A stretch of DNA of 64,000 nt from Roseivirga sp. (GCA_021404565.1 JAAWWF010000006.1:124001-188000), one strand, 5' to 3'. Shown: positions 44,545 through 53,925, counted from the stretch's first letter. Translations and numbers: made by a program. The notes: a model not told the origin generated them from the sequence alone.

Positions 44545-45201
44545 TCACTTGCCCTTCCATCCATCCTCACCCAGCAGCGGTACAAACTTAAAGTCGTGGA
44601 ATTCTTCTTTGCGAAGCTTGCCGGGAGCTACCTTGGTGAGGCGCAGCATCTTCTGGGTTTTGGCATTGCCTACAGGTATTACCAGCATGCCCCCAATACT
44701 CAGCTGATCGATGAGGGCAGTAGGTACTGTAGGGGCACCGGCTGTTACGATTATCTTGTCATAAGGAGCAAACCGCTTCAAGCCCATAGAGCCATCGCCA
44801 TAAAAGAAATTGGCCTTATAACCCAGCTGAGGTAGAAATACTTTGGTGCGTTCATAAAGCTTCTTCTGGTATTCTATGGTATACAGTTTAGCCCCCATTT
44901 CCAATAGAACGATGGCCTGATAACCTGAACCCGTGCCTATTTCCAGCACCTTTTCGCCTGGTTTTACCTGGAGCAATTCCGTTTGGAAGGCCACGGTATA
45001 AGGTTGCGAAATGGTTTGTCCTTCACCAATAGGGAAGGCCTTGTCGTCATAGGCATGTTCCATCAGGGCACTGTCCATTAGGAAGAAATGACGTGGAATC
45101 TTGCCAATAGCGGCCAGAATGCTTTCATCCTTAATTCCCTTGCTGCGCACTACCTTTACCAATTGCCTGCGCATGCCCTTATGTCTGTAACTATCTTCCA
45201 T
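44545..45201 (-). CDS. pcm: Protein-L-isoaspartate O-methyltransferase
   Basis: A 218-residue SAM-dependent methyltransferase that starts repair of isoaspartyl residues in damaged proteins. VLEIGTGSGYQAIVLLEMG is motif I, PRHFFLMDSALMEHAYDDKA the characteristic region before it, GEGQTISQPYTVAFQTELL binds substrate, and FAPYDKIIVTAGAPTVP and LSIGGMLVIPVG are the later motifs. The frame is open another 22 codons upstream, but ATG 45201 (MEDSYRHKG) matches the usual start. Divergent from ribE with 146 bases between starts. Confidence 0.93.
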   Translation of the reverse strand: MEDSYRHKGMRRQLVKVVRSKGIKDESILAAIGKIPRHFFLMDSALMEHAYDDKAFPIGEGQTISQPYTVAFQTELLQVKPGEKVLEIGTGSGYQAIVLLEMGAKLYTIEYQKKLYERTKVFLPQLGYKANFFYGDGSMGLKRFAPYDKIIVTAGAPTVPTALIDQLSIGGMLVIPVGNAKTQKMLRLTKVAPGKLRKEEFHDFKFVPLLGEDGWKGK

Positions 45202-45347
45202 CGGCTGGGCGAAATTATCAGTTTTGTTTGAGAGTTGATACTTTAAACCGAAAACAATGAACATCAAAAAACAGGATAATTCCCGATGTGTTTAAGCTGT
45301 TAGAATAAGCGTATTCTTTTAGCTTTACAGTCAGAATTGAAGCCCAT

Positions 45348-45935
45348 ATGTTTACAGGAATTATAGAAGTACCCGGTGAGGTAGTCAACATCACAAAGGA
45401 AGGCACCAATGTGCACTTTGATATCAAAAGCAGTATCAGCCCTGAACTTAAAATTGACCAGAGTGTGGCCCACAGCGGTACCTGTCTGACGGTAGTAAAG
45501 CTGGAAGGTGACGTTCATACCGTTACTGCTATTGACGAAACACTTCAAAAGACCAATCTTGGTGATTGGGTAGTAGGTACCCAGGTAAACCTGGAGCGTT
45601 GCATGGTAGCCAATGGTCGTTTTGACGGACATATTGTGCAGGGCCATGTCGATCAGGTTGGGCGGGTGACTGACATTCAGGAAGAGGGTGGTAGCTGGCT
45701 CTTCGATTTTGAGTATGACACCGATCAGGGGAATGTTACGGTAGAGAAGGGTTCTGTTTGTATCAATGGGACCAGCCTGACCTGCTTCAATTCTGAGCCC
45801 GGTAAGTTTCGGGTAGCCATCATTCCCTATACCTATGAACATACGAATTTCAATCAGTTTGAGGTGGGCACAGCCGTAAATCTCGAATTTGATATCGTAG
45901 GCAAGTATGTAAAACGCCTGTTGGGTCAGGCATGA
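45348..45935 (+). CDS. ribE: Riboflavin synthase alpha subunit
   Basis: A 195-residue enzyme made of two lumazine-binding repeats. Each has the family start and core: MFTGIIEVPGEVVNITKEG and HSGTCLTVVKLEG in the first; GHIVQGHVDQVGRVTD and VCINGTSLTCFNS in the second. It combines two lumazine molecules to riboflavin and a pyrimidine. No FMN riboswitch core was seen upstream. Its TGA overlaps the ATG of the next gene (ATGA), an uncommon pairing with a menaquinone gene. Confidence 0.95.
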   Translation: MFTGIIEVPGEVVNITKEGTNVHFDIKSSISPELKIDQSVAHSGTCLTVVKLEGDVHTVTAIDETLQKTNLGDWVVGTQVNLERCMVANGRFDGHIVQGHVDQVGRVTDIQEEGGSWLFDFEYDTDQGNVTVEKGSVCINGTSLTCFNSEPGKFRVAIIPYTYEHTNFNQFEVGTAVNLEFDIVGKYVKRLLGQA

Positions 45936-47005
45936 AAGTAGCATTCCAGGTAATTCCTTATACACTCAGATTTCGTTTTGAGGCAGGCACCTCGCGAGGT
46001 AGCCTTACCGAAAAAGAAACCTGGTTTATCAAAGCCACCCGGACAGATGATGACTATGTTATCGGTTGGGGAGAGGCAAGTCCGCTCAAAGGCCTGAGTA
46101 TGGACTATAGCACCGATTACGGTAAAAAGCTCCGGGCTGTACTCGACCATCTGGAAGGACTGGACATTCCTGAAGAAAACCTGCTTGACTTTATAGGTGC
46201 CAATACTCCTGAGGAGATGCCCTCTGTCCGCTTTGGTGTTGAAACGGCCCTGCTGGATGTCAGCAATGGTGGTGGTCACAAGATCTTTCCCGGTGCTTTT
46301 ACGGAAGGGAAGCAGCGAATCCCCATCAATGGCCTGGTTTGGATGGGAGACAGGCAGTTTATGCAGCGTCAGATTGATGAAAAACTCAGGGCCGGTTTCA
46401 ATACCATTAAGATGAAGGTAGGGGCGATAGATTTTGAAACAGAATATCAGTTGCTGGAAAACCTGAGGGAGAAGTATACGACAGAAGACCTTACTCTGCG
46501 CGTAGATGCCAATGGTGCCTTTACGGAAAAAGATGTAGTGGAAAAACTCACAGCCCTGGCGGGTCTGGGCATTCACTCCATAGAACAACCCATTAAACCG
46601 GGGCAGCGCGACCTGATGTTCGATCTTTGCCATGCCGAGCTTTTGCCCATCGTTTTAGACGAAGAATTGATCGGGGTGAACAGCCATGATGAAAGGAAGC
46701 TTTTACTCGAAGAAACTCAGCCTCAGTATATTATACTGAAACCCTCTTTGTTGGGCGGTATCAAAGCTTGTGAAGAGTGGATTGCCCTGGCTGAATCTAT
46801 GCATATTGGCTGGTGGATGACTTCTATGTTGGAATCTAATATTGGCCTGAATGCCATTGCCCAGTTCACCGACAGGTACCAGCCAGAATTACCCCAGGGG
46901 CTCGGTACGGGGCAACTTTATCACAATAATATAACATCTCCGCTATTGATTAAGAAAGGTCATCTGCATTACTTCGTGAATGGAGAATGGCAGTTAACAT
47001 TGTGA
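45932..47005 (+). CDS. menC: Enolase-superfamily enzyme, probably o-succinylbenzoate synthase
   Basis: A 357-residue muconate-lactonising/mandelate racemase-type enzyme. The second catalytic Lys is in TIKMKVGAIDFETEY (KxK), the metal ligands are in RVDANGAF (Asp), SIEQPIK (Glu) and VLDEEL (Asp/Glu), and ILKPSLLGG carries the opposite catalytic Lys. The opening PYTLRFRFEAGTSRG matches the Bacteroidota o-succinylbenzoate synthase group, part of menaquinone synthesis, in the cytoplasm. A dipeptide epimerase is the alternative reading. No other men gene is in the window. Confidence 0.82.
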   Translation: MKVAFQVIPYTLRFRFEAGTSRGSLTEKETWFIKATRTDDDYVIGWGEASPLKGLSMDYSTDYGKKLRAVLDHLEGLDIPEENLLDFIGANTPEEMPSVRFGVETALLDVSNGGGHKIFPGAFTEGKQRIPINGLVWMGDRQFMQRQIDEKLRAGFNTIKMKVGAIDFETEYQLLENLREKYTTEDLTLRVDANGAFTEKDVVEKLTALAGLGIHSIEQPIKPGQRDLMFDLCHAELLPIVLDEELIGVNSHDERKLLLEETQPQYIILKPSLLGGIKACEEWIALAESMHIGWWMTSMLESNIGLNAIAQFTDRYQPELPQGLGTGQLYHNNITSPLLIKKGHLHYFVNGEWQLTL

Positions 47006-47209
47006 ATCACTGAGAAAAAAGCGGGTGTCGGGCTTGTTTCGAGGGGTTTTGCAAAGCTGCTGACAAATGCTGCTCTAACAGCACTAAGGTCAAAGGCCGC
47101 AGGACTTGTTACCTTAATACGATTACAATGAGTTTATTAAAGAGTATCATCCCCCGATACTCCCAGAACTTACAACCGTAAATTTTCTATCCCAAATTCA
47201 TTTTTGGGG

Positions 47210-47217
47210 TAAGTTTG
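47210..47217 (+). promoter_or_regulatory. Candidate -7 element of the SusC/SusD operon
   Basis: TAAGTTTG matches the -7 consensus TAnnTTTG exactly, 171 bases before the SusC ATG. The region 20 bases upstream has no clear TTG. The short inverted repeat CCCAAA/TTTGGG touches its upstream edge and could be an operator. Confidence 0.42.
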
Positions 47218-47255
47218 AGTTTTATCTATGGTTAGTCCATGGGATTAGTATGCTA

Positions 47256-47275
47256 TTGATTGACTTTTCAATCAA
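47256..47275 (+). promoter_or_regulatory. Hairpin in the SusC mRNA leader
   Basis: TTGATTGA and TCAATCAA form a perfect 8-bp stem around CTTT. It has no following T-tract, so it is not a simple terminator. It could influence stability or bind a small RNA, as leaders of polysaccharide-utilisation operons sometimes do. Role is inferred. Confidence 0.5.
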
Positions 47276-47387
47276 GAACAGGAAGAGTGCGCTCTGTTGA
47301 GGAGTGAATTTTTAAGGTCGGCTCATACCAGTGGATGTCCGCTGCCTGTTGCCGACAGAACTATCTATAACTACTAAACAAATATCT

Positions 47388-50300
47388 ATGAGGAAAACAT
47401 CTATGTTCTTTGCCCTGCTGTTAGCGGTCTTTATGACCTCTACTGCCTGGGCGCAGGAACGGATCATCTCCGGGAGAGTAATTGGTTCGGACGACCAGTT
47501 AGCCCTGCCGCAGGTATCCGTGTTCTTGAAAGGCACCACTAACGGGGTGCCCACCGACAGTGACGGTAATTATCGTTTCAGCGTGCCGCAGTCAGGCGGT
47601 ATACTGGTCTTTCGTTATATCGGCTACGTTACACAGGAAGTGACCATTGGCAACCAATCTGTGATCAACGTGCAGTTGGTACCTGATGTCAATGTGTTGC
47701 AGGAGGTAATTGTACTCGGCTACGGTCAGGGTATTGAAAAGAAGGAAGTGACCGGAGCTATCACCTCCATTGAGGCTGATAAAATTGCCAAGCTTCCAGT
47801 GCAGGGTTTCGACCAGGCATTGCAGGGTAAGGCCGCAGGTGTGCTTATTCAGTCAGCCAATGGTATTCCAGGTGCTGCTCCAAGGGTACGCATCAGGGGC
47901 CAGGGCTCTATCAATGCAGGTAATGCACCTTTGTATGTAGTAGATGGAATTCAGCTCAATACAGCTGATAATGCCGCTTCTACAGATGCCAATCCGCTTA
48001 ACTCTATCAACCCGGCCGATATCGAAAGTATCCAGGTGTTGAAAGATGCGGCAGCTGCGTCATTGTATGGCTCTCAGGGAGCAAACGGAGTGGTGCTGAT
48101 CACCACCAAGAAAGGGAAGTCGGGAAAAGCTAAGGTTCGTATCAGTCATTATAGCGGCTTTGTAGACCCATTTACTCCGGTAGATGTATTGAATACACAA
48201 CAGTTTATCCAGGCTGAGCAAGAGGCAAGGACCGCCCGTTTCGAAGATTTTGGATTAACTGTTTCCGAGGCAGACGCCCGGGCATTTGCTTTGGGGAGAG
48301 CAGGCCTGGATGTTGGTTTAACACCTGAGCAAATCGCGCTGTTGCCAACTTTCGACAGACAATCAGATGTATTCAGAAGGGGGTATCAGCAGAGCACAGA
48401 TTTCACCATCAGTGGGGGAAGTGACCTGACACAATACCTCTTTTCAGGGTCTTATAATAACAGTGATGGTAACGTGCTCGACTTTGACTTTGAGAGAATT
48501 ACCGCTCGCTTGAACCTCACGACCAAGGTGTCAGATAAATTAAGGCTGACGAATACTTTGAATTATGCTACGGTTAAGCAGCAGAATGGTCTGAACAACG
48601 GATTGTTCTTTGAAAACCTTGTATTCGCTTCTTCGGTAATTCCACCAACTGTATCTTTTATTCAGGAAGATGGAAGCTTTTTACCTTCCGATCAGGTACC
48701 GGGTATCATTCCAAGAAACCTGCTGGAAGTACCTCAGTTCAGAGACAGAAACTCTACTACAAACTCTGTTACCGGTAGTGTAAAGCTCGATTACAATCCT
48801 ATAGAATCACTTACCGTTACAGGTCAGTTAAATGTGGACTACAGAACGGTTAAGGATATTTCCTTCACCAGCCCGTTGTCTCCCGATGCAGATGATGTTA
48901 GTGGTAGAGTAACCAATACTTTTAATGAGAATCTCAATTGGAGTGTATTTGGTACTGCGTCTTACAACTTCTCCATTAACCGTAACAGTTTTACTGTATT
49001 AGGTGGTGCGGAGTTCAGACAAGAAGATTTTAGCTTCTTTACTGCAGGTGGTACCGGTTTGCCATCCAGTCTCTTTACCAATGTAGGTTCTACAGCGGTA
49101 CCAGAGACTGTTACGGGTAACGAGTTTTCATTTAAGCGTGCCGGTATTTTTGGTCGTATCAATTATGACTATGACAAGCGATTCTTCTTTACCTTTTCTG
49201 GCAGGTACGATGGTAGTTCCCGTTTCGGAGATAACACCCGTTTCGGCTTCTTCCCGTCAATTTCAGGTCAGTGGGCCGTTTCCAATGAAGATTTCTTTCC
49301 TCAAAGCAATGTCGTTACTGACCTGAGGGTCAGAGCCAGCTGGGGACAGCTTGGAAATGATCAGATCGGTAACTTCCAGAACATCACCAACTTCTCTTCA
49401 GGGGTAGCTTATAATGGCGTTTCGGGTCTGGTTCCTACCAATATTGGGAACAATAATCTGGAGTGGGAGAGAAACGAAACGATCAATGTTGGTGTAGATG
49501 TGAATCTCTTCAACACGATTGATCTTACTGTAGAAGGCTTTATCAGAGATAGTAAAAATCTGTTGCTGGCTCGTCCATTGCCACAATCAAGTGGCTTCGG
49601 TTCTATTACTGAGAATGTAGGAGCAGTGAGAAACAAAGGTATCGAGATCAATCTTGGTGGTGAGGTATTCGATTTCAATGGTTTCAAGTTTAATGCTGAT
49701 TTCAATGTAGCATTCCTTGATAACGAGGTATTGGAGCTAATCGATGGGCTTCAGATTCTTGACGAAACGGTTACCACCCAGGTACGTGTGGGCGATCCGC
49801 TTTTCACATTTGTAACCAGGGATTATGCCGGTGTTAATGCTGCGAATGGCCGACCTTTCTGGTATGACAATCAGGGTAACCCGACTTACAATCCGATTCT
49901 GACGCCAGGTGCTAATGATGATCGTAGGGTGGTTGGTGATTCTTTTGCTGATGTCTTTGGAGGAGTGAACCTCGGCTTTACTTATAAAGGCTTCGAATTG
50001 AGCGGTTTCCTCCAGTATGAGTTTGGTAAAGACGCTATTGCTACCGCCCGTCAGTTCAATTCTGAAATAGGCAGAAGATTGCTAAATGGCCGCCAGGATG
50101 TGTTTAATGAAGCATGGAGAGCACCGGGAGATGTAACTTCTGTACCGAGAATTATCCAGACTGGTGCCTTCCGTTTTACAGCACAGAACACCGCACTTAG
50201 CTCTCGCTTTATCGAGGACGCTTCTTATATCAGACTGAAGAACCTGGTGATTGCTTACAACTTCCCGCAATCTGTATTGAATACCCTGGGTTTCAGCAAT

Positions 50301-50441
50301 CTGAGAGTATATGCTCAGGGAGCAAATCTCTTTACTATCACCGAATTTGATGGTGTGGATCCTGAATTTTCAGGGGTAAGCAATCCCGGTATTATCCCGG
50401 TAAGCAGATCATTCACCTTTGGTGTAGAGCTCAGTTTTTAA
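47388..50441 (+). CDS. SusC/RagA-type TonB-linked outer-membrane transporter
   Basis: A 1017-residue TonB-dependent protein with a signal peptide (MRKTSMFFALLLAVFMTSTA, cleavage near AQE). A carboxypeptidase D-like regulatory domain (about 25-100, GRVIGSDDQLALPQVSVFLK) is followed by the plug (VVLGYGQG-like VIVLGYGQGIEKKEVTGA, IRGQGSINAGNAPLYVVDG, IESIQVLKDAAAASLYGSQG) and a 22-strand barrel ending in VELSF. It binds ligand together with the next-encoded SusD. No anti-sigma N-terminal extension is present. ATG 47388 was chosen over an upstream start. No carbohydrate-active enzyme gene is near, so the ligand is unknown. Confidence 0.95.
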   Translation: MRKTSMFFALLLAVFMTSTAWAQERIISGRVIGSDDQLALPQVSVFLKGTTNGVPTDSDGNYRFSVPQSGGILVFRYIGYVTQEVTIGNQSVINVQLVPDVNVLQEVIVLGYGQGIEKKEVTGAITSIEADKIAKLPVQGFDQALQGKAAGVLIQSANGIPGAAPRVRIRGQGSINAGNAPLYVVDGIQLNTADNAASTDANPLNSINPADIESIQVLKDAAAASLYGSQGANGVVLITTKKGKSGKAKVRISHYSGFVDPFTPVDVLNTQQFIQAEQEARTARFEDFGLTVSEADARAFALGRAGLDVGLTPEQIALLPTFDRQSDVFRRGYQQSTDFTISGGSDLTQYLFSGSYNNSDGNVLDFDFERITARLNLTTKVSDKLRLTNTLNYATVKQQNGLNNGLFFENLVFASSVIPPTVSFIQEDGSFLPSDQVPGIIPRNLLEVPQFRDRNSTTNSVTGSVKLDYNPIESLTVTGQLNVDYRTVKDISFTSPLSPDADDVSGRVTNTFNENLNWSVFGTASYNFSINRNSFTVLGGAEFRQEDFSFFTAGGTGLPSSLFTNVGSTAVPETVTGNEFSFKRAGIFGRINYDYDKRFFFTFSGRYDGSSRFGDNTRFGFFPSISGQWAVSNEDFFPQSNVVTDLRVRASWGQLGNDQIGNFQNITNFSSGVAYNGVSGLVPTNIGNNNLEWERNETINVGVDVNLFNTIDLTVEGFIRDSKNLLLARPLPQSSGFGSITENVGAVRNKGIEINLGGEVFDFNGFKFNADFNVAFLDNEVLELIDGLQILDETVTTQVRVGDPLFTFVTRDYAGVNAANGRPFWYDNQGNPTYNPILTPGANDDRRVVGDSFADVFGGVNLGFTYKGFELSGFLQYEFGKDAIATARQFNSEIGRRLLNGRQDVFNEAWRAPGDVTSVPRIIQTGAFRFTAQNTALSSRFIEDASYIRLKNLVIAYNFPQSVLNTLGFSNLRVYAQGANLFTITEFDGVDPEFSGVSNPGIIPVSRSFTFGVELSF

Positions 50442-50457
50442 TAATTAATTGACAAGA

Positions 50458-51870
50458 ATGAAAATGAAAAAAATATATCAATGGACACTGGCGGCCTCTC
50501 TAGGACTGGGAGTATTTGCCTGTTCAGATAGTATAAATGTAGAGCCGGTGACGGCCATTGGGCCTGATGGGGCTTTGAATACCCCGGCAGGAATTAATGC
50601 AACCTTGATTGGGGTTTATAACGGACTACAGTCAGGCGACCGCTACAACCGTGATTATATAGCTTTTCCAGAAGCATTGTCTGACAATGGGGAGGCAGTT
50701 GATAACTCCGGCCGTTTGGTGGGAGAAAACAACAACAACCCCGGAGCGCAGTTTGTAAGCTGGAACGAGATTTTCCGGGATATCAACCGGGCGAACCTGG
50801 TAATAGAATCAGTGGAAGCCGGTATTCCCGGGCTCAGTGAAGCTGAAGCTGATCGTGTATTGGGAGAGGCTCTTTTCTTAAGAGCTTTCAACTACTTTGA
50901 TGCAGCCAGGGTATATGGTTATGACCCAACCAACCCCCAGACAGGAGCTAACCGGGGTAGTGTGCCGATTCTATTGAATGGAGTAATTGGTTCCGATGAA
51001 GTTGAATTACCAGGACGTGCCACAGCCGATGAAGTGTATACTCAAATGGCGATGGATCTTCAACGAGCTGCTGATCTGTTGGGCAATGGTAATGCCCCAT
51101 TCTTTGGTAATCGTGCTGCAGCCTATGGCTTACTTTCTCGCGTGAACCTTTACTGGGGTAACTATGCCGGAGTCGTCAATGCGGCTACTAACGCCATCAA
51201 CGAGGGGGTAGGAACTCCATTGGAAGCTAACAACTATGCCGCTGGTTTTACTAATGCAGGGGCCAATCCCGAAGCACTTTTTGAATTGGTGTATGCCGAT
51301 GATGAAAGTACCGGAGTAAACGAATCTCTGGCATCTTCTTTCCGTTCTACTCCGGGTTTCGGAGACCTGATTGCCAGTAACGACCTGATCGCTGCTTATG
51401 AAGCTGGTGATGTGCGCCTGGGTACTTTCGTAGTCTCTGATGACCCTACCAGCAATGGTTTCGGTAGAATGGAGTCGAACAAGTACAACGGCCATAACGG
51501 TATCGCTAATGTCGACAATGTGACGATTCTGCGACTTTCTGAAGTGTATCTGAACCGGGCTGAGGCGCATGCGCGTTTGGGTAACACGGCTGATGCATTG
51601 GCAGATCTCAACTTTATCAAGACCAGGAGAGGGATTGCTGTAGCTGCCGGACTGTCAGGAGATGGATTGGTTATGGAAATCATCAACGAGCGCAGAAGAG
51701 AGTTGGCTTTTGAAGGACACAGATGGTTTGATCTGAAGCGCTTAGGCTGGCCTGTAAACAAACCGGTAATAGGCACGACTATCGCACCTGATGATTTCAG
51801 AATTCTTGCCCCAATACCGGGTAATGAGATCAGTGTCAATCCGAATATTGAGCAAAACGTAGGATACTAA
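50458..51870 (+). CDS. SusD/RagB-type ligand-binding lipoprotein
   Basis: A 470-residue surface lipoprotein with signal and lipobox (LAASLGLGVFACSDS; Cys about 23). Family features: the helical TPR scaffold (INRANLVIESVEAGIPG, ALFLRAFNYFDAARVYG, RAAAYGLLSRVNLYWGNY) and the C-terminal segment LRLSEVYLNRAEAHARLGNT and RRRELAFEGHRWFDLKRLG. It caps the SusC channel. The upstream TTG at 50449 is discarded; either ATG 50458 or 50464 fits. Sixteen bases separate it from SusC. Confidence 0.94.
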   Translation: MKMKKIYQWTLAASLGLGVFACSDSINVEPVTAIGPDGALNTPAGINATLIGVYNGLQSGDRYNRDYIAFPEALSDNGEAVDNSGRLVGENNNNPGAQFVSWNEIFRDINRANLVIESVEAGIPGLSEAEADRVLGEALFLRAFNYFDAARVYGYDPTNPQTGANRGSVPILLNGVIGSDEVELPGRATADEVYTQMAMDLQRAADLLGNGNAPFFGNRAAAYGLLSRVNLYWGNYAGVVNAATNAINEGVGTPLEANNYAAGFTNAGANPEALFELVYADDESTGVNESLASSFRSTPGFGDLIASNDLIAAYEAGDVRLGTFVVSDDPTSNGFGRMESNKYNGHNGIANVDNVTILRLSEVYLNRAEAHARLGNTADALADLNFIKTRRGIAVAAGLSGDGLVMEIINERRRELAFEGHRWFDLKRLGWPVNKPVIGTTIAPDDFRILAPIPGNEISVNPNIEQNVGY

Positions 51871-51880
51871 ATTTTAGACA

Positions 51881-52342
51881 ATGAAAAGATTATCATATAT
51901 ACTCATGTCATTCGTAATGCTGCTTGCCGTTTCATCATGCTTTGATGATGATGAGGCCAGTGTTTTCAATGACTTTTTAGTAGAGTTTGACGCTACCTCG
52001 CGCATCCTGCCTACCGGTAATCCGGCCGTAGTGGCGGTTACCAATGGAGGAGGAACCGTAGGGAGCCAGGTAAATCTGGTGGGACCACAGTTGGCCTCTG
52101 CAGAAACCATTACTTTCCGCATAGACCCTGCCCTGACTACTGCGGTAGAAGGAGTCAACTTCGATCTGCAGGGAGGTACTCTGACACTGGAAGCAGGTGC
52201 AAGTATCTTCAATCTGGAATTAAACATTCTGAATGAAGCTGGTCTTGCCGGTGCTGTTGACGTAGGCATTGAATTGGTTGGGAATGGCAATGTGGCCGTG
52301 AATCCCAACTTCAGCAGAATTATTTTCAGAATTCAGCCGTAA
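51881..52342 (+). CDS. DUF4843-like accessory lipoprotein of the SusCD operon
   Basis: A 153-residue lipoprotein (lipobox MLLAVSSCFDD) with a single beta-rich domain. Short segments such as ETITFRIDPALTTAVEGVNF and GTLTLEAGASIFNLELNILN look like Calx-beta or DUF4843 repeats, and such small lipoproteins commonly follow susD in Bacteroidota, where they may bind ligand at the surface. It starts ten bases after the susD stop and a terminator follows at 52372. The DUF4843 assignment is tentative. Confidence 0.65.
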   Translation: MKRLSYILMSFVMLLAVSSCFDDDEASVFNDFLVEFDATSRILPTGNPAVVAVTNGGGTVGSQVNLVGPQLASAETITFRIDPALTTAVEGVNFDLQGGTLTLEAGASIFNLELNILNEAGLAGAVDVGIELVGNGNVAVNPNFSRIIFRIQP

Positions 52343-52371
52343 AGGCCGGGTTTTAGGTTTTATGTTAAAAA

Positions 52372-52397
52372 GGGCATCCACCGGGTGCTCTTTTTTT
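52372..52397 (+). terminator. Rho-independent terminator of the SusC/SusD operon
   Basis: GGGCATCC (52372-52379) pairs with GGGTGCTC (52383-52390) over eight bases with two G-T pairs, loop of three, followed by seven T. It lies 29 bases after the stop of the accessory lipoprotein. Confidence 0.82.
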
Positions 52398-52407
52398 GTG
52401 TATCTGA

Positions 52408-52438
52408 TTGGTCGGACCACTTGAAGTGGTCTGACCAA
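52408..52438. repeat. 31-base near-perfect palindrome (GGTCxGACCA family)
   Basis: TTGGTCGGACCACTT and AAGTGGTCTGACCAA are inverted with one G-T pair and a single central base. The core GGTCxGACCA also occurs twice at 57377-57388 and 57408-57419. A REP-like element or relic is possible. Confidence 0.7.
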
Positions 52439-52444
52439 TGTTAG

Positions 52445-52492
52445 ACTCACCTGTTTTCTTATCCTGAGGAACCGAAGGATCTAAAGCAGGTT
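52445..52492. repeat. Direct-repeat copy 1 of a 48-base interspersed sequence
   Basis: Contains CCTGAGGAACCGAAGGATCT (52463-52482). It matches 57521-57567 at 44 of 48 aligned positions with one gap, in the same orientation, starting seven bases after the palindrome at 52408-52438. Confidence 0.72.
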
Positions 52493-52755
52493 GAGCATAG
52501 GGTAAGGTTAGAGATTCTTCGCTGCCCTCAGAATGAAAAAGAGGGGTGGATAAATGTTAACTATTAATTCCCAATCCAGTCGCTCGCGTTTGGCGAGTGA
52601 CCTACATAAGAACTATACCTCGAAAGAATTTCTTGTTAACCTCAAAGAACACAGAGTGCGCTAAGGGTTAATGAAGAAGTTTAAGACCCTTTGCGTTCCT
52701 CTGCGCCCTTAGCGGTTGGATCTTGAGGGTATGTTCTTAACGCTGAAGGTAGACA

Positions 52756-53706
52756 TCAATCTTCTTTCAACCTCCAAACCTTAACCGTTTCATCTCCGCT
52801 GCAGGAAATAAGCGTGTTGCCATGCAAAGCGATACTGGCGACATAAGAGTCATGAGCTTTCCAGGAGGTAACAAGTTTGAGCTTTGAGTCCCAAACCTTG
52901 ATTTCTTGCTCGCCAGAGGCCGTGATAATCTGTCCATTCTCTCTGAAGAGAATCTGCCCGATCATCTCACCATGAGCCTGGGTTTTACCTATGAACTTCC
53001 CTTCAATTGTGCTATATGTGATGGTACCGTCTCTGTGCCCGGCATAGATACGTTTACCATCGGGAGAAAAAGTAAGTACACGGATACCCGAGGTATTAGG
53101 AGGGGAGAAGCTCTTGAGCTGTTTTCCCTGATAATCCCAGAATCTGATGCTTCCATCGAAGCTTCCAGTGATTACCTGCTTTCTTTCCGGGAGAAACAGG
53201 GCATAGTTGACTTGTTCCGTGTGTCCCTCCAGTGTAGCTATCAGTTTGCCTTTAAAATCCCAAAGCTTAGCAGTCTTATCCCTGCTTACGGTGCAAATAA
53301 TCTGATCTGCCTCAGATACGGCCAGGTTGATAACACCATTCGTATGACCGGTGAGCCTGTGCAATAGCTTGCCTTTATGGTTCCAGATGGCTGCTGTATT
53401 GTCGTAAGCCCCGGTAATAATCCGTTTTCCTTTTTCAATCCTCAGAATGGAAGAGACAGAACTCTCATGTCCGAGTAATTGAACCTGCTCTTTGCCCTGC
53501 ATGGTCCATACCCTGCCAACCGTGTCTTTACCAGCAGAGTAGATATACTTTCCATTATCTGAGACGTCAACCCAGTAGACGGTATGTGGGTGATGAAGGG
53601 TGCGGATTGGCTCCTGACTTTTAAGAGGAGTAGATATAACACTGTGCAGGCAGAAAACCAGACAAAAAGACCAGATGGGCCTGGGTTCAGAAATAAATCG
53701 ATCCAT
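52756..53706 (-). CDS. Exported WD40-repeat beta-propeller protein
   Basis: A 316-residue protein with a signal-like N-terminus (IWSFCLVFCLHSVIS) followed by seven WD40 repeats, each with the G-H...W-D pattern: LLGHESSVSS, LTGHTNGVINLAVSEA, LEGHTEQVNYALF, and terminal units ending VWRLKED, LWDFKG, FWDYQGK and VWDSKL. The repeats are highly regular, so it is likely a rigid scaffold. Start at ATG 53706 (MDRFISEPRP); the frame continues upstream by 17 codons. Secreted WD40 proteins are uncommon in bacteria but known in Bacteroidota. No partner is apparent. Confidence 0.85.
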   Translation of the reverse strand: MDRFISEPRPIWSFCLVFCLHSVISTPLKSQEPIRTLHHPHTVYWVDVSDNGKYIYSAGKDTVGRVWTMQGKEQVQLLGHESSVSSILRIEKGKRIITGAYDNTAAIWNHKGKLLHRLTGHTNGVINLAVSEADQIICTVSRDKTAKLWDFKGKLIATLEGHTEQVNYALFLPERKQVITGSFDGSIRFWDYQGKQLKSFSPPNTSGIRVLTFSPDGKRIYAGHRDGTITYSTIEGKFIGKTQAHGEMIGQILFRENGQIITASGEQEIKVWDSKLKLVTSWKAHDSYVASIALHGNTLISCSGDETVKVWRLKED

Positions 53707-53925
53707 GTAAGTGCTAACATAGTTTGCCTGGTTAAGATGCTTGTTTTGGTCTGACACAGCGTAAACTAAGATGAAAAGCCCGTTTTGGAGGCTTAATAGA
53801 CCTGCTTCCCATCCATCCCATTTATTCCATTCTAAATCTTCACTGATTGAATTCTGTCCTTAACATCGGTATTTATAGGATGGTTAACAGGCGTTATAGG
53901 TACTGAACTGTCAATTGGAGAGCAA

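Larger units (their letters stand above)
47006..47387. other. 382-base leader region of the SusC operon
   Basis: The region holds a candidate -7 element (47210), a 6-bp stem CCCAAA/TTTGGG right before it at 47190-47208 and a perfect 8-bp hairpin (47256). The first 150 bases after the menC stop show no clear terminator or gene. From the -7 element the untranslated leader would be about 165 bases long. Confidence 0.5.
52343..52755. other. 413-base intergenic region, repeats and hairpins
   Basis: Holds the SusCD terminator, an almost perfect 31-base palindrome (52408-52438), a 48-base segment repeated at 57521 (52445-52492), a 9-bp stem with one GT pair (GTCGCTCGC/GCGAGTGAC, 52579-52601) and inverted CGCTAAGGG / CCCTTAGCG (52659-52667 and 52706-52714). 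No coding frame is seen. The WD40 gene enters from the minus side. Confidence 0.6.

Noticed and set aside
45202-45347. Possible FMN riboswitch upstream of ribE
   Set aside because: The conserved AGGGGCAGGGTG-type core is absent.
45300-46633. Long minus-strand frames (221 and 235 codons) opposite ribE and menC
   Set aside because: Both overlay well recognised enzymes on plus; conserved motifs are in the plus frames.
47006-47330. Search for tRNA or a known riboswitch upstream of SusC
   Set aside because: No cloverleaf, no T-loop GGTTCGAnnCC and no conserved riboswitch core were found.
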